Source: Verrucomicrobiaceae bacterium
GTDB taxonomy: Bacteria > Verrucomicrobiota > Verrucomicrobiia > Verrucomicrobiales > Verrucomicrobiaceae
Direction of reading: 5' to 3'
DNA: 64,000 bases
NCBI GenBank assembly: GCA_027490195.1
Contig: JAIXYN010000065.1
Coordinates: 82,129 to 146,128 of the forward strand
Under the pieces are notes generated by a model. It ran no database searches and was not told the origin of the DNA. It saw nothing but the letters and a program-made list of their open reading frames with translations. This document shows positions 17,110 to 25,428 of the stretch, one piece after another. How positions within the stretch are numbered: position 1 is the stretch's first letter; each line of letters starts with the position of its first letter. The position numbers were made by a program, and so were the translations under genes.

Positions 17110-17745
17110 ATGAAACTGCATCTGCTGCCCACCATCACCCTGCTGCCAACGCCGCATGAGACGGCGGAGGATGAGCAGATCATCGAAGACTGGTCCCGTG
17201 GACTGGACTGGGTGAAGTGGATGCTGGGCAGCGTCCGTGCCCGCATTGAGGTCCTGCTGGTGGCGGATGTAAGCGAGTGGAATGATTTTGGCGAAGGCCT
17301 TCTGCGCAAGGCCATCGGCCCGGCGCTGAAGTCCGCGTGGCAGAGCGCACGTGCGAATGATCTGCCTGGTCTCATCGCGGCGGCTGCCAAGCTGTCAGCC
17401 CAGCTCTCGCCTGAGGCCTGCCAGCGCAGTTTGCAAGCGGGTGCGGTGCTGCTCAAATCCACGAAGCATGCGCGCTATCAGGGCGTGCTGGGCCGCTTGC
17501 GCGAGGCGGTGGAGCAGGGGAAATGCGATGGCCACATCGCCATCGTGTGGGCGGCGGTGGGGCATTTTTTCCAGCTCAGCCTCACCAATGTGATTGCCGA
17601 ATATCTGCGACTGGAATGGGACATCGTGGCCCGTGACACACATGTGCAAGTGCCCTACGCCGGGAAGTTCAGCATCGCCGGACTCACGAGTCGCATCATG
17701 AGCGATGCCTCAGGCGAGTCCGCGCTGCGGGTGGTGGATGCATGA
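17110..17745 (+). CDS. Hypothetical helical protein
   Basis: 211 residues; I do not recognise a family. It is predicted mostly alpha-helical and rich in Ala and Leu, with no signal peptide or transmembrane helix. A hydrophobic helical segment lies around residues 140-170 (AIVWAAVGHFFQLSLTNVIA). The coding statistics and absence of competing frames support it. It starts 117 bases from the divergent YkgJ-family gene and converges on the TonB receptor gene. Confidence 0.6.
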   Translation: MKLHLLPTITLLPTPHETAEDEQIIEDWSRGLDWVKWMLGSVRARIEVLLVADVSEWNDFGEGLLRKAIGPALKSAWQSARANDLPGLIAAAAKLSAQLSPEACQRSLQAGAVLLKSTKHARYQGVLGRLREAVEQGKCDGHIAIVWAAVGHFFQLSLTNVIAEYLRLEWDIVARDTHVQVPYAGKFSIAGLTSRIMSDASGESALRVVDA

Positions 17746-17778
17746 ATTCCGGCGTCTGAGCAAGACAACGCGTCACTT

Positions 17779-19872
17779 CTAAAACTTCACCGTCACACCG
17801 AGGTTCGCACCGAAACCGGGCTCGTTGGAGCCGGAGCCGTGGTAGCGGTAGGTTTGGTTCAGCAGGTTGTCGAGAGAAGCGGTCAGGATCAGGTGCTCGT
17901 TGACGGTGTAGCCACCACGCAGCGTCAGTAGCAAGAATGAAGGCGTGCCGTTGGGCGGGACGCGCTGGGTGTCGAGAATGTCGGCGGTGTTCATGCGTCC
18001 GGCCTCGCCATAGGTGAGACCGACGAACTCGGTCCAGAAACGATTGTCCGTGGTCTGCCAGCGTACGCCCGCGTAGCCGACGAGCGGGGAGATTTTGCCC
18101 AGCGGCTCACGGCGTTTCTGCGTGGTGGTGCCAATGAACTGATCCGCTTCACCTTCCACCCACGCCACATGGCCGAAAATGCTCCAGTGCTTGTCGATCT
18201 GCCAGCGTGTAGCAAACTCGAAGCCCTGCATGTAACCGTTGCCGCCATTTGCCTTGGTGTCCTGTAGGGGGACGGCGGTGGAGCGCCGGATGATCAGATT
18301 GTCTAGCTGGCTGTAGAAGTAGGCCAGGCTGGCGGTGACGGTCTCGGTGTTTGCCTTCAGGCCGATCTCATAGGTCAGGTATTTTTCAGGAGACAGATCG
18401 GTGGCCGGTGTTTCTCTGCGCCCGGACATTGCCACGTCAAAACGGGAAAGGTCGGAGAGGTTGGGCGCGCGGAAGGCCTGTGACACGCCGCCGTAGAGCG
18501 AGTAGCGGTCCTGCTCATCGAGATCGATCACGAAGCGCACGCTGCCGGAGAAGTTATCCCAGCTGTTGGCAAAAGACTCTTGCCTGAGTGTGAAGGGGTT
18601 CTGGAAGCTACCGAGTCTGGCCGTGGCATGCGTGTAACGTTCTCCGATGAAGAGATGCACGCGTTCGCCAAGGTCGATGGCATCTTGAATATGCACCCCC
18701 AGCAGGCTGTAGGTGGAGTTGTCCGCAACGGCTCCCTGGAAGGGGTTGTCCGAGGCGTGCGACTGGACAAAGTCCTCATAAAAATCGACGCCATAGACGA
18801 GGGTGCCGATGGGTGATTTGCTGGTGAACTGAAGATCTGCGCCGAGGGTGTCCAAATCCACAATATTGTAGGACCGGACACCAGCACCAGTGACACGGAA
18901 CTGGTTCTCCTTGGCGGTTTGTAATGAGACGGTGAGGCTGGCGCTGTCGATGAAGCTGTTCAGATCTTTCCCGACGAGGCGGGCATACGTCAGGCTGCGC
19001 TCCTGATCGAAGAGTCGCACGCGGTCAGTGCCGACGACGGTGCCTTCAAAGGAAACACCCGAATTGGTGGAGTGCGTGCGCCATACATCGTTCTGGCGCA
19101 CTTGCTGGTGGGCGGCAGTGAAGGTCCACTGGTCGTCCAGCGCTATGTCCAGCCTCACGTCGAAGGCCCACTGATCGTACCCAGTATTCCGCTGCCGCCG
19201 TCCACTGCCGTCGGTGACATCGCCAAACTGGCTCAACGTGACTCCTGCGTGCAGCCCCCACTTTTGCCCTTCGCCGATGCTGGTTTCGAGGTGCTCCACA
19301 TTGCTGTGCTCCGCCGTAGAGTATCGATAATCGGCCCGGCCATGGGAGAAAAAGCTGCCCTCGGCCTCACTAAGGAAGCCCGATCCTTTGGTGAAGGCAT
19401 TCACCGTGCCACCAATGGCGTCGCTGCCATAAAGCACAGCTCCTTGCGAAGGAAGCACTTCTACATGGTCGAAGCTATACTGATCCAGCGTGTTCCAGTA
19501 CTGGTTCGGTCCATCACGGAAGGTGGAGTTGTTGAAGCGGATACCGTCGACCATCATCAGGTTGCGGAAACCAGTGAAGCCACGGATGAAAGGTGAACCC
19601 TGGCCGTTAGAGGTCTTCTGAATCGCCACGCCGGGCGTTTCCCGCAGCGCCTCAGGGAAGGTGCGTGTCAGGCGCTCCTCCATTTGTTTTTTATCCAGCG
19701 TTTTCACCGCCGCAGGCACCTGGGATAGCGGAGTCGCGCTGCGCGTGGCCGTGATCACCACCTCGGGCAGGTCAGCGGTCTTGTTGATCTTTTTCTTTTT
19801 TTCCTCCACCCCCTCGGCTGCGAGGCTGGCGGTGGAGAAAGCTATTAAGAGTGGGAAGGAGAATCGGAGCAT
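17779..19872 (-). CDS. TonB-dependent outer-membrane receptor
   Basis: About 697 residues from the ATG at 19872, which begins a signal peptide (MLRFSFPLLIAFSTASLAA). After a Lys-rich stretch comes a TonB-box-like segment (LPEVVITATR) and the plug domain with ETPGVAIQ, FIRGF and DGIRFNN motifs. A 22-strand-type barrel follows and ends in an aromatic C-terminus (GVTVKF) suited to Bam insertion. Such receptors import iron chelates, cobalamin, sugars or other ligands using TonB energy; the ligand cannot be inferred. I found no convincing cobalamin riboswitch in the 276 bases upstream. Confidence 0.92.
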   Translation of the reverse strand: MLRFSFPLLIAFSTASLAAEGVEEKKKKINKTADLPEVVITATRSATPLSQVPAAVKTLDKKQMEERLTRTFPEALRETPGVAIQKTSNGQGSPFIRGFTGFRNLMMVDGIRFNNSTFRDGPNQYWNTLDQYSFDHVEVLPSQGAVLYGSDAIGGTVNAFTKGSGFLSEAEGSFFSHGRADYRYSTAEHSNVEHLETSIGEGQKWGLHAGVTLSQFGDVTDGSGRRQRNTGYDQWAFDVRLDIALDDQWTFTAAHQQVRQNDVWRTHSTNSGVSFEGTVVGTDRVRLFDQERSLTYARLVGKDLNSFIDSASLTVSLQTAKENQFRVTGAGVRSYNIVDLDTLGADLQFTSKSPIGTLVYGVDFYEDFVQSHASDNPFQGAVADNSTYSLLGVHIQDAIDLGERVHLFIGERYTHATARLGSFQNPFTLRQESFANSWDNFSGSVRFVIDLDEQDRYSLYGGVSQAFRAPNLSDLSRFDVAMSGRRETPATDLSPEKYLTYEIGLKANTETVTASLAYFYSQLDNLIIRRSTAVPLQDTKANGGNGYMQGFEFATRWQIDKHWSIFGHVAWVEGEADQFIGTTTQKRREPLGKISPLVGYAGVRWQTTDNRFWTEFVGLTYGEAGRMNTADILDTQRVPPNGTPSFLLLTLRGGYTVNEHLILTASLDNLLNQTYRYHGSGSNEPGFGANLGVTVKF

Positions 19873-20148
19873 GACTGGTGGTAGGCGGCTGCCATCCAAA
19901 CATCAGCCCGTTCTTTGTCACGCAGTGGGTGCCAATGAAGTGATGAATGGACAATAATGGTCCAATCTGACGCCAGGGTGGCTGGAAAACGTCCAAACAC
20001 CTCGTGCTGGAGAGAGTGCTCGTGAGATAGACGCCCGATCAAGGATACTGAGCAGTCGTTGTCCGCACAGGCCTAGTTTTCGTTCCTGCAAGAGCTGACC
20101 GCGTGTTTGGCGGAACCAGATGTCAGACGAACTCGATCTCAAAAGACC

Positions 20149-20910
20149 TTATTTCCCAAACAGGCCTTTGAGGCCACCTGTCTTAATCTTCTCCGAGCCA
20201 CCTTGGAGCATGTTTTTGAGAGCACCGCTGGCGCTGGCTTTGGCGGCTTCTGTATTGATTTGACGGAGGATCAGTGCAGTCAGCTCGGCAGGAGTGATCC
20301 CGGCGGAGTCGGTGCCGAGATTGTTAAGTCGGATCTCGGGCAGGGTGATCTTGGCGTCTGCACCTGGAACAAGACCCGCTGCGCTGGCGCTAAGTTTGGC
20401 ACCGGTGATGAGCAGTTCATTCACCTGGAGCTTGACGGGCTTCTTCGGCTTGCTGTCTGCGGGGGCTGCGGCTGCATTCGGGGCGGCATTGGCAGCAGGT
20501 GCGGTTTGCTGAGAGACGAAGCTCTTCGCGTTGTCGGCAATGTGTTTGAGATTGGTGCCACCAAGGCCGGCTTCGAGATTGATCTCAGGATCGGTGATGC
20601 GGATATGCTGAATGACGATTTTGTCCGTGCTGACACTGTTGGTGTCCACTGCCACCTCCGTGCGGCCAACGCGCACGGCATACGGGCCGGTGAAGCCTTT
20701 GGGATTGCCGATCTCGAAGCCCTCGATGACGCCAGTGCCGGAGAAGGGGGAGAGCTTCACGTTCTGCACTGAAACACTTGTCTGCACGACCGGGGGAGTG
20801 CCCTTCTCAATGCCAAACTTGACCAGCGCGCCTAGCTGTGACCAGCCAAACCAAAGACCGGCACCAATGAGAAGCACGAGAACAATGACAATGCGGATGA
20901 TCCATTTCAT
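20149..20910 (-). CDS. AsmA-like membrane-anchored protein
   Basis: 253 residues with one N-terminal transmembrane anchor (about 4-24) and the rest presumably periplasmic. The body shows beta-rich repeats like those of AsmA/DUF748-type proteins (VQNVKLSPFSGTGVIEGFEI, IVIQHIRITDPEI), interrupted by an Ala/Pro-rich insert at about 135-155. Proteins of this superfamily form grooves linked to lipid movement between envelope membranes. This one is much shorter than E. coli AsmA, so the family link is moderate. It is divergent from the transferase gene at 21044. Confidence 0.65.
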   Translation of the reverse strand: MKWIIRIVIVLVLLIGAGLWFGWSQLGALVKFGIEKGTPPVVQTSVSVQNVKLSPFSGTGVIEGFEIGNPKGFTGPYAVRVGRTEVAVDTNSVSTDKIVIQHIRITDPEINLEAGLGGTNLKHIADNAKSFVSQQTAPAANAAPNAAAAPADSKPKKPVKLQVNELLITGAKLSASAAGLVPGADAKITLPEIRLNNLGTDSAGITPAELTALILRQINTEAAKASASGALKNMLQGGSEKIKTGGLKGLFGK

Positions 20911-21043
20911 AGGCAGTCAGTTTTCGCGGGAGCGGAGGCTCTGTAAAGTGTCAAATTAGGACTCTTGCAGGAGAGTCATGCGTATCTGCGATGTCTGCCT
21001 GACCGCATAAATGACGTGACGAGCTGCTTCGCTGGTGTCTTAA

Positions 21044-22822
21044 ATGGCGCGCATGAGAGTCCTCTGGAACCGCATCCGTGCCCGGCTGGAAAAGCACGCG
21101 CCCATGGAGCGCGAGGTTCTGCCGTGGGTGCTGCTGGCTTTCGGGCTGGTGCTGCTGCCCAATCTGGTTCTCTCTTTATGGCCGCGCTGGGATCAGGAAG
21201 GCGTGCTGGATTTCTTCCATGTGCTGTGTGTGCTGCTGGTGCCATGCTTTTTCGGGCTACCGCTACGCCGGCTGCTCTGGGTGCTGTGGCCGCTGGTGTT
21301 TTTGGGTCCGATGGTGCTGGCCTGCGTCTGGGTCACGGGGGAACTGCCGGGCGAGTGGCTCCTGCTCATGGGAATTGAAGCAACTTTTCGAGAGGTTTCG
21401 ACTTTCGCTGTTAGCATTGTGGGGGGGCTGATTTTCATCGTGGTCGTGGCGCTGGCTTATGGGTGGATCGTGCGACGACGGATTCCGGCGGAGTTCCGAC
21501 CCGGACCGGTGTGCGCGGGGATGTGCGGTGTGTGTGTGGTGCTGTTTCCACTGATGCAACTGAGCAGCCTGAGTGTCGGTGAGGTCTGGGAGCGGGAAGT
21601 GTCTCGCTTTTCGCAGCAGTATCCCGGTGGTCTGCTGCGGGCTGTTCTTTCTGCAGTGGTAATGCGAGAGCAGGTGAAGATGCGGCGGGACATGTGTGAC
21701 AAGGTGCCGGTGAGATCCTCTGAACCGTCTGTGCCAGCGGGAAAACGGGAGATTCAGATGCTGGTGATCGGTGAGAGCACCCGCGCCAGCAGCCTGCAGC
21801 TCAACGGTTATGACCGTGAGACTACGCCACTGCTTGCACAGGTTCCGGGGCTGCTGAGCTTCAAGAATGTGATCTCTCCTGCGCCGGCTACGATTTTGAG
21901 CGTGCCCATTTTGCTTACGCCAACGAATGCCGCCACGTTGTTTGAGGCTTACCGAACGCCGAGTCTGCTGAATGTGTACAAGGCTGCGGGTTACCGGGTT
22001 TACTGGCTTTCAGTGCAGCCAAAGAACGGCCTGTGGGAGTCCCGCAACACGATATTCTCAGCGGATGCGCATGAATCCCAGTTCCTCGGAGGGAACATTG
22101 CCAGGTCTTCATCCATTGCGCTGGACTCAGACCTGATTCCTGAGGTGCAGAAAATTCTAGGTCGGGGGGAGTCCAAGGTGCTCTTCGTCCTGCACACGAT
22201 GGGCAGCCACTTGAACTACGAAGACCGTTATCCGCCGGAGTTCAATCGTTTCCCGGCAGATCCCAAAGTGTGCGCCCAGGCCCGCACACACGTTTATCCG
22301 GCGGAAGTGGTGAACGAGCACATGCGCAATGCCTATGACAACAGCATATGCTTCATTGATTCGGTGCTGCACCGGCTCATTAAAATCTTGGCGATGGAGC
22401 AAGGGGTGACCTCGCTTTACTATGTTTCCGATCATGGTGAAAACGGCGCAGAGGCGGCGGTGCTGCCCTGGGGACATGGAAACCTCACCACCGAGGTGCT
22501 GCATGTGCCGCTGCTGGTCTGGCTTTCGCCGGAATACCAAGCCGCACGCCCAAGCCAGTCGGCGGCTCTCCGCGATCACGTGGAGGTGCCGATGTCATCG
22601 GACAACACCTTCTACACCATGGTGGATCTCGCGGGACTGAGCTGCCCGTTGGCCTCTCCCGAACGCAGCATCGCCAGCCCAGCCTTCCGGCAGGGACCGC
22701 GGCTGGTCACGCACCTGCACACCGGCCTGGCGGATTATGACAAACAGGTGCTGCCTGCGGAAAAAGCCCGCGGCGGCTGGCGACCGCTGCATCCGCGTGC
22801 TTCCTCAGATGCGCGAAAGTGA
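21044..22822 (+). CDS. Phosphoethanolamine transferase-like membrane sulfatase
   Basis: 592 residues. The N-terminal third has about five hydrophobic helices and the remainder is a periplasmic sulfatase-fold domain. The nucleophile motif GESTR places the catalytic threonine at about residue 246, and a later DHGE plus GHGN supply metal ligands. This is the layout of EptA/EptB/OpgE enzymes, which move phosphoethanolamine from phosphatidylethanolamine to lipid A, core sugars or glucans; the acceptor is unknown. Lipid A modification by this family can reduce binding of cationic peptides. It stands alone, followed by the LuxR-type regulator. Confidence 0.85.
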   Translation: MARMRVLWNRIRARLEKHAPMEREVLPWVLLAFGLVLLPNLVLSLWPRWDQEGVLDFFHVLCVLLVPCFFGLPLRRLLWVLWPLVFLGPMVLACVWVTGELPGEWLLLMGIEATFREVSTFAVSIVGGLIFIVVVALAYGWIVRRRIPAEFRPGPVCAGMCGVCVVLFPLMQLSSLSVGEVWEREVSRFSQQYPGGLLRAVLSAVVMREQVKMRRDMCDKVPVRSSEPSVPAGKREIQMLVIGESTRASSLQLNGYDRETTPLLAQVPGLLSFKNVISPAPATILSVPILLTPTNAATLFEAYRTPSLLNVYKAAGYRVYWLSVQPKNGLWESRNTIFSADAHESQFLGGNIARSSSIALDSDLIPEVQKILGRGESKVLFVLHTMGSHLNYEDRYPPEFNRFPADPKVCAQARTHVYPAEVVNEHMRNAYDNSICFIDSVLHRLIKILAMEQGVTSLYYVSDHGENGAEAAVLPWGHGNLTTEVLHVPLLVWLSPEYQAARPSQSAALRDHVEVPMSSDNTFYTMVDLAGLSCPLASPERSIASPAFRQGPRLVTHLHTGLADYDKQVLPAEKARGGWRPLHPRASSDARK

Positions 22823-22867
22823 TTTTAGGCTTTTCTGTCTCTGCGCTACCGGCTAAAGAAAAGACTT

Positions 22868-23638
22868 ATGCCGAACCTTGCCAAGCGTGAATGGGGCCCC
22901 TTGTTTGATGCCGTTTACGAAATGAACACTGCACGTGATCACGCGGACTTTTTGTCTGCCGTGGCCACGGGCATGTCCCGCTTGATTCAGGCGGACCAGA
23001 CCGTCGTTCACATCCTGGACCGAAAGACGAAAAGACTGGCCTTCCGCATGCTGCCGGAGTGTCGCTACTCGCAGTATGAGCTGGAGTATTATTCGGCAAA
23101 TCCCGATGGCGACCCGCTGGTGGGGCACTTTGCCAAAACGGGTGACACCAAGGCGCGGCGCACGACGGATGTAATCAAGCTCAAGGATTACCTCGTCAGC
23201 CCCCACTACGTGAATTGCCAGCAGCGGCTCGGTTTCGTCCACACACTGGCGCTGCCGGTGAAAGTCAATGACGACACTGTGGGGGCGCTTAGCTTTGACC
23301 GCTGTAAGTCCAACTTCACCAAGCGGCACTGTGCTTTGCTGGATGCCTTTGCTCCGCACTTCCTGCTAGCCTGGAGCCGCCATCCGGATCCGTGGCTGGC
23401 GGCGGAAAAAGCCAAAGCCCCGGATCGTGTGCGGCTGCGGCAGCTCGGACTCACCGCCCGCCAGGCGGACATTCTCTTCTGGATGACGGAGGGAAAACAG
23501 AACCGCGAAATCGCGATGATCCTTGGCCGCAGCCTCGCGACCGTGCAGGAGCATGTGGAGAACATTCTGAAAAAATTGGGGCAGGAAAACAGACACTCCG
23601 CCACGGTGTTTGCGCTGCGGCACCTGGGTTCTGCGTAG
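22868..23638 (+). CDS. LuxR-family transcriptional regulator
   Basis: 256 residues. The N-terminal 180 residues resemble a ligand-binding GAF/autoinducer-type domain (IQADQTVVHILDRKTKRLAF, HTLALPVKVNDDTVGALSFD). A GerE/LuxR helix-turn-helix follows at about 194-250 (LTARQADILFWMTEGKQNRE, then VQEHVENILKKLG). No acyl-homoserine-lactone synthase is nearby, so the ligand is unknown. The stop is followed after 20 bases by a palindrome that also precedes the second autotransporter gene, which makes these two genes its likeliest local targets (inference). Confidence 0.85.
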   Translation: MPNLAKREWGPLFDAVYEMNTARDHADFLSAVATGMSRLIQADQTVVHILDRKTKRLAFRMLPECRYSQYELEYYSANPDGDPLVGHFAKTGDTKARRTTDVIKLKDYLVSPHYVNCQQRLGFVHTLALPVKVNDDTVGALSFDRCKSNFTKRHCALLDAFAPHFLLAWSRHPDPWLAAEKAKAPDRVRLRQLGLTARQADILFWMTEGKQNREIAMILGRSLATVQEHVENILKKLGQENRHSATVFALRHLGSA

Positions 23639-23658
23639 CACTGGCGGCTCGCGCATTT

Positions 23659-23682
23659 CCCCCACGCATGGGGGTGTTCAAA
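23659..23682 (+). promoter_or_regulatory. Palindromic element before the first autotransporter gene
   Basis: CCCCCA, four bases (CGCA), TGGGGG, then TGTTCAAA. The element ends 36 bases before the ATG at 23719. The same 24 bases with one change stand at the same distance before the paralogous gene at 25429, which argues for a functional operator or promoter element. Confidence 0.6.
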
Positions 23683-23718
23683 TTTCGGGCTTCGGGTTAG
23701 GTGGTTCAGCCACCTTCC

Positions 23719-25350
23719 ATGGAAACCGCATCCTCCTCATCGCACACCTCTCCGCCCTCCCGTCCGGCTCTTCGTCGGCGCTTCGGCTCTGTCAATTGGC
23801 TGCCCTGCGCTGCCCTGCTGTGGGCACTGCTCACACTCCTGCCGAATTCTGCGCATGCTGACATCACGGCTCTCCCTGTGCAAAGTGGAGCCAATGTGGT
23901 GATCAGCTATTCGGGCACCGTTGACCTTACTGGCATGTTTTCCGTGGGGCCGGAAGGCATCAGCAGTTACCTCAATCCGACGGTGGTACAGTACTTTTCT
24001 TCGGGTGGCGGAGGTGAACTTTACGGCTTCGTCCCGGTACCCGGGACCTCCTTTGGTACCGGCGGAGATAGCACACCGAATTCAGTGTCAGGCCAGACCT
24101 TCGGAATCCATTTCAGTGCGAGTCTTGTTTACGTGCCTTCAGGCTATGTCTCCGGCGATCCGCTTTCGGGTTCCATGACCTTCACTGGTGCCACCTTGGC
24201 CAGCCTGGGACTTTTTGAATCCGGTACGTACACCTCCACCGTCACACCCAATTTTCGGTTCATTGTGACTTTCGGTCCGCCGCCTGAGCAGTTGTCCGCC
24301 ATCACCACCGGCCTGCCGATGGCCAATGCCCTGGGGCAGATGCTCATCAATGCAGCAGGCACCGTCACCAACGATCTCAACAATCACCTCTTCTATCTCC
24401 GCGCTGGCCAAGGGGAGGAAGCCGCCGAAGAGGGCCTCGCCGCAGCTATGGACAATGGCGTGGTGATCGGTCAAGGCGACGGCGGAAATGGGCCCATAGC
24501 CAAGCAGGTGCCGCGTTCCCGTCGCTGGGAGGTCATCTCCACGGTGAACTACGGCAACATCCAGCTCAATGCCATCGGCGGTCAGGCCGGAGTGCAGATT
24601 GATGCCAGGGCACCCAGCATTGGCATTGAGCGTCATCTCACGCGCAGCCTCGCGCTTGGCTTTGCCACCTCCTTCCTCACCAGTGATCAGCGCTACACCG
24701 GCGGCATCGGCAGCCTGCATCTCGAAGGCCCGGCACTCTCCGCCTATTTCTCCTATGTGCGCAAAAACTACTGGAGCAGCCTGCTCTACAGCTTTGGCAC
24801 CTATGAGATGGATTCCCGGCGCAATCCCGGCTTCGGCTTCCCCACTGCTTTGGGCACCACGCGTACCTACACAAATTCAGTGCAGTACAACACCGGCTGG
24901 AACTTCCGCTTTCAGAACAACACCTTCGTCACCGGCCCCTTCGCGGGCATCGACTACCTGCACGGCAGTGTGGACGCCTACAGCGAAACCGGCGGTGGGC
25001 TGGCGGCCTTGCAATATGGGAAACAAAGCTACGAATCTCTCGTCTCCCGCGTGGGCTGGACCGCTTCCAAAAAAGTCCAGACCGACTGGGCCACCATCAC
25101 CTCGCAGTTGCGTCTGAGCTACGAGCGACAAAACATGAAGAATAACGGCACCAGCGTCGCGCTGATCAATGCCCCCTTCAGCACCAGCGGCGGCCATCAA
25201 TCCCCCGGCCAAGACTACATGGTGGCGGGTGCGGGGCTGAACTTTCAGTTCACTGACCGCTTTAACATGCTGTTCTTCTATCAAGGCCAGTTCTTCCGCA
25301 ACAACCAGGAAGCCCACTTCGGCAGCGTGCGCTTCGGCTATAGCTTCTAG
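23719..25350 (+). CDS. Autotransporter-domain outer-membrane protein, copy 1
   Basis: 543 residues from the ATG at 23719, chosen because its first codons match those of the paralogue at 25429; a GTG at 23701 is in frame. There is an extended N-region, then a signal sequence ending NSAHA near residue 45. The passenger is short (about 150 residues, Gly/Ser/Thr-rich) with no repeats I recognise. From residue about 198 to the end is an autotransporter beta-barrel with a typical C-terminal aromatic residue (YSF). The last 1041 bases align without net gaps to the second gene, while the passengers differ completely. Surface display or secretion is likely; the ligand is unknown. Confidence 0.82.
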   Translation: METASSSSHTSPPSRPALRRRFGSVNWLPCAALLWALLTLLPNSAHADITALPVQSGANVVISYSGTVDLTGMFSVGPEGISSYLNPTVVQYFSSGGGGELYGFVPVPGTSFGTGGDSTPNSVSGQTFGIHFSASLVYVPSGYVSGDPLSGSMTFTGATLASLGLFESGTYTSTVTPNFRFIVTFGPPPEQLSAITTGLPMANALGQMLINAAGTVTNDLNNHLFYLRAGQGEEAAEEGLAAAMDNGVVIGQGDGGNGPIAKQVPRSRRWEVISTVNYGNIQLNAIGGQAGVQIDARAPSIGIERHLTRSLALGFATSFLTSDQRYTGGIGSLHLEGPALSAYFSYVRKNYWSSLLYSFGTYEMDSRRNPGFGFPTALGTTRTYTNSVQYNTGWNFRFQNNTFVTGPFAGIDYLHGSVDAYSETGGGLAALQYGKQSYESLVSRVGWTASKKVQTDWATITSQLRLSYERQNMKNNGTSVALINAPFSTSGGHQSPGQDYMVAGAGLNFQFTDRFNMLFFYQGQFFRNNQEAHFGSVRFGYSF

Positions 25351-25368
25351 CGCCAGTCGGTGTCCAAA

Positions 25369-25392
25369 CCCCCACACATGGGGGTGTTCAAA
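25369..25392 (+). promoter_or_regulatory. Palindromic element before the second autotransporter gene
   Basis: CCCCCA, CACA, TGGGGG, then TGTTCAAA, one base different from the copy at 23659-23682 and again 36 bases before the start codon. A TATACA at 25413-25418 lies downstream, but it would leave only a few bases of leader. Confidence 0.6.
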
Positions 25393-25428
25393 ATCCAAAT
25401 CACCAATCAAAGTATACACTGATTTTTC

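Noticed and set aside
19873..20148. Cobalamin riboswitch upstream of the TonB receptor
   Set aside because: A sequence resembling part of the B12 box (GGCACCCACTGCG) is present on the minus strand, but the other conserved blocks are missing.
23706..23719. Start of autotransporter copy 1 at the GTG 23701
   Set aside because: The paralogue begins with the same codons as the ATG at 23719, and the palindrome distance agrees only with that start.
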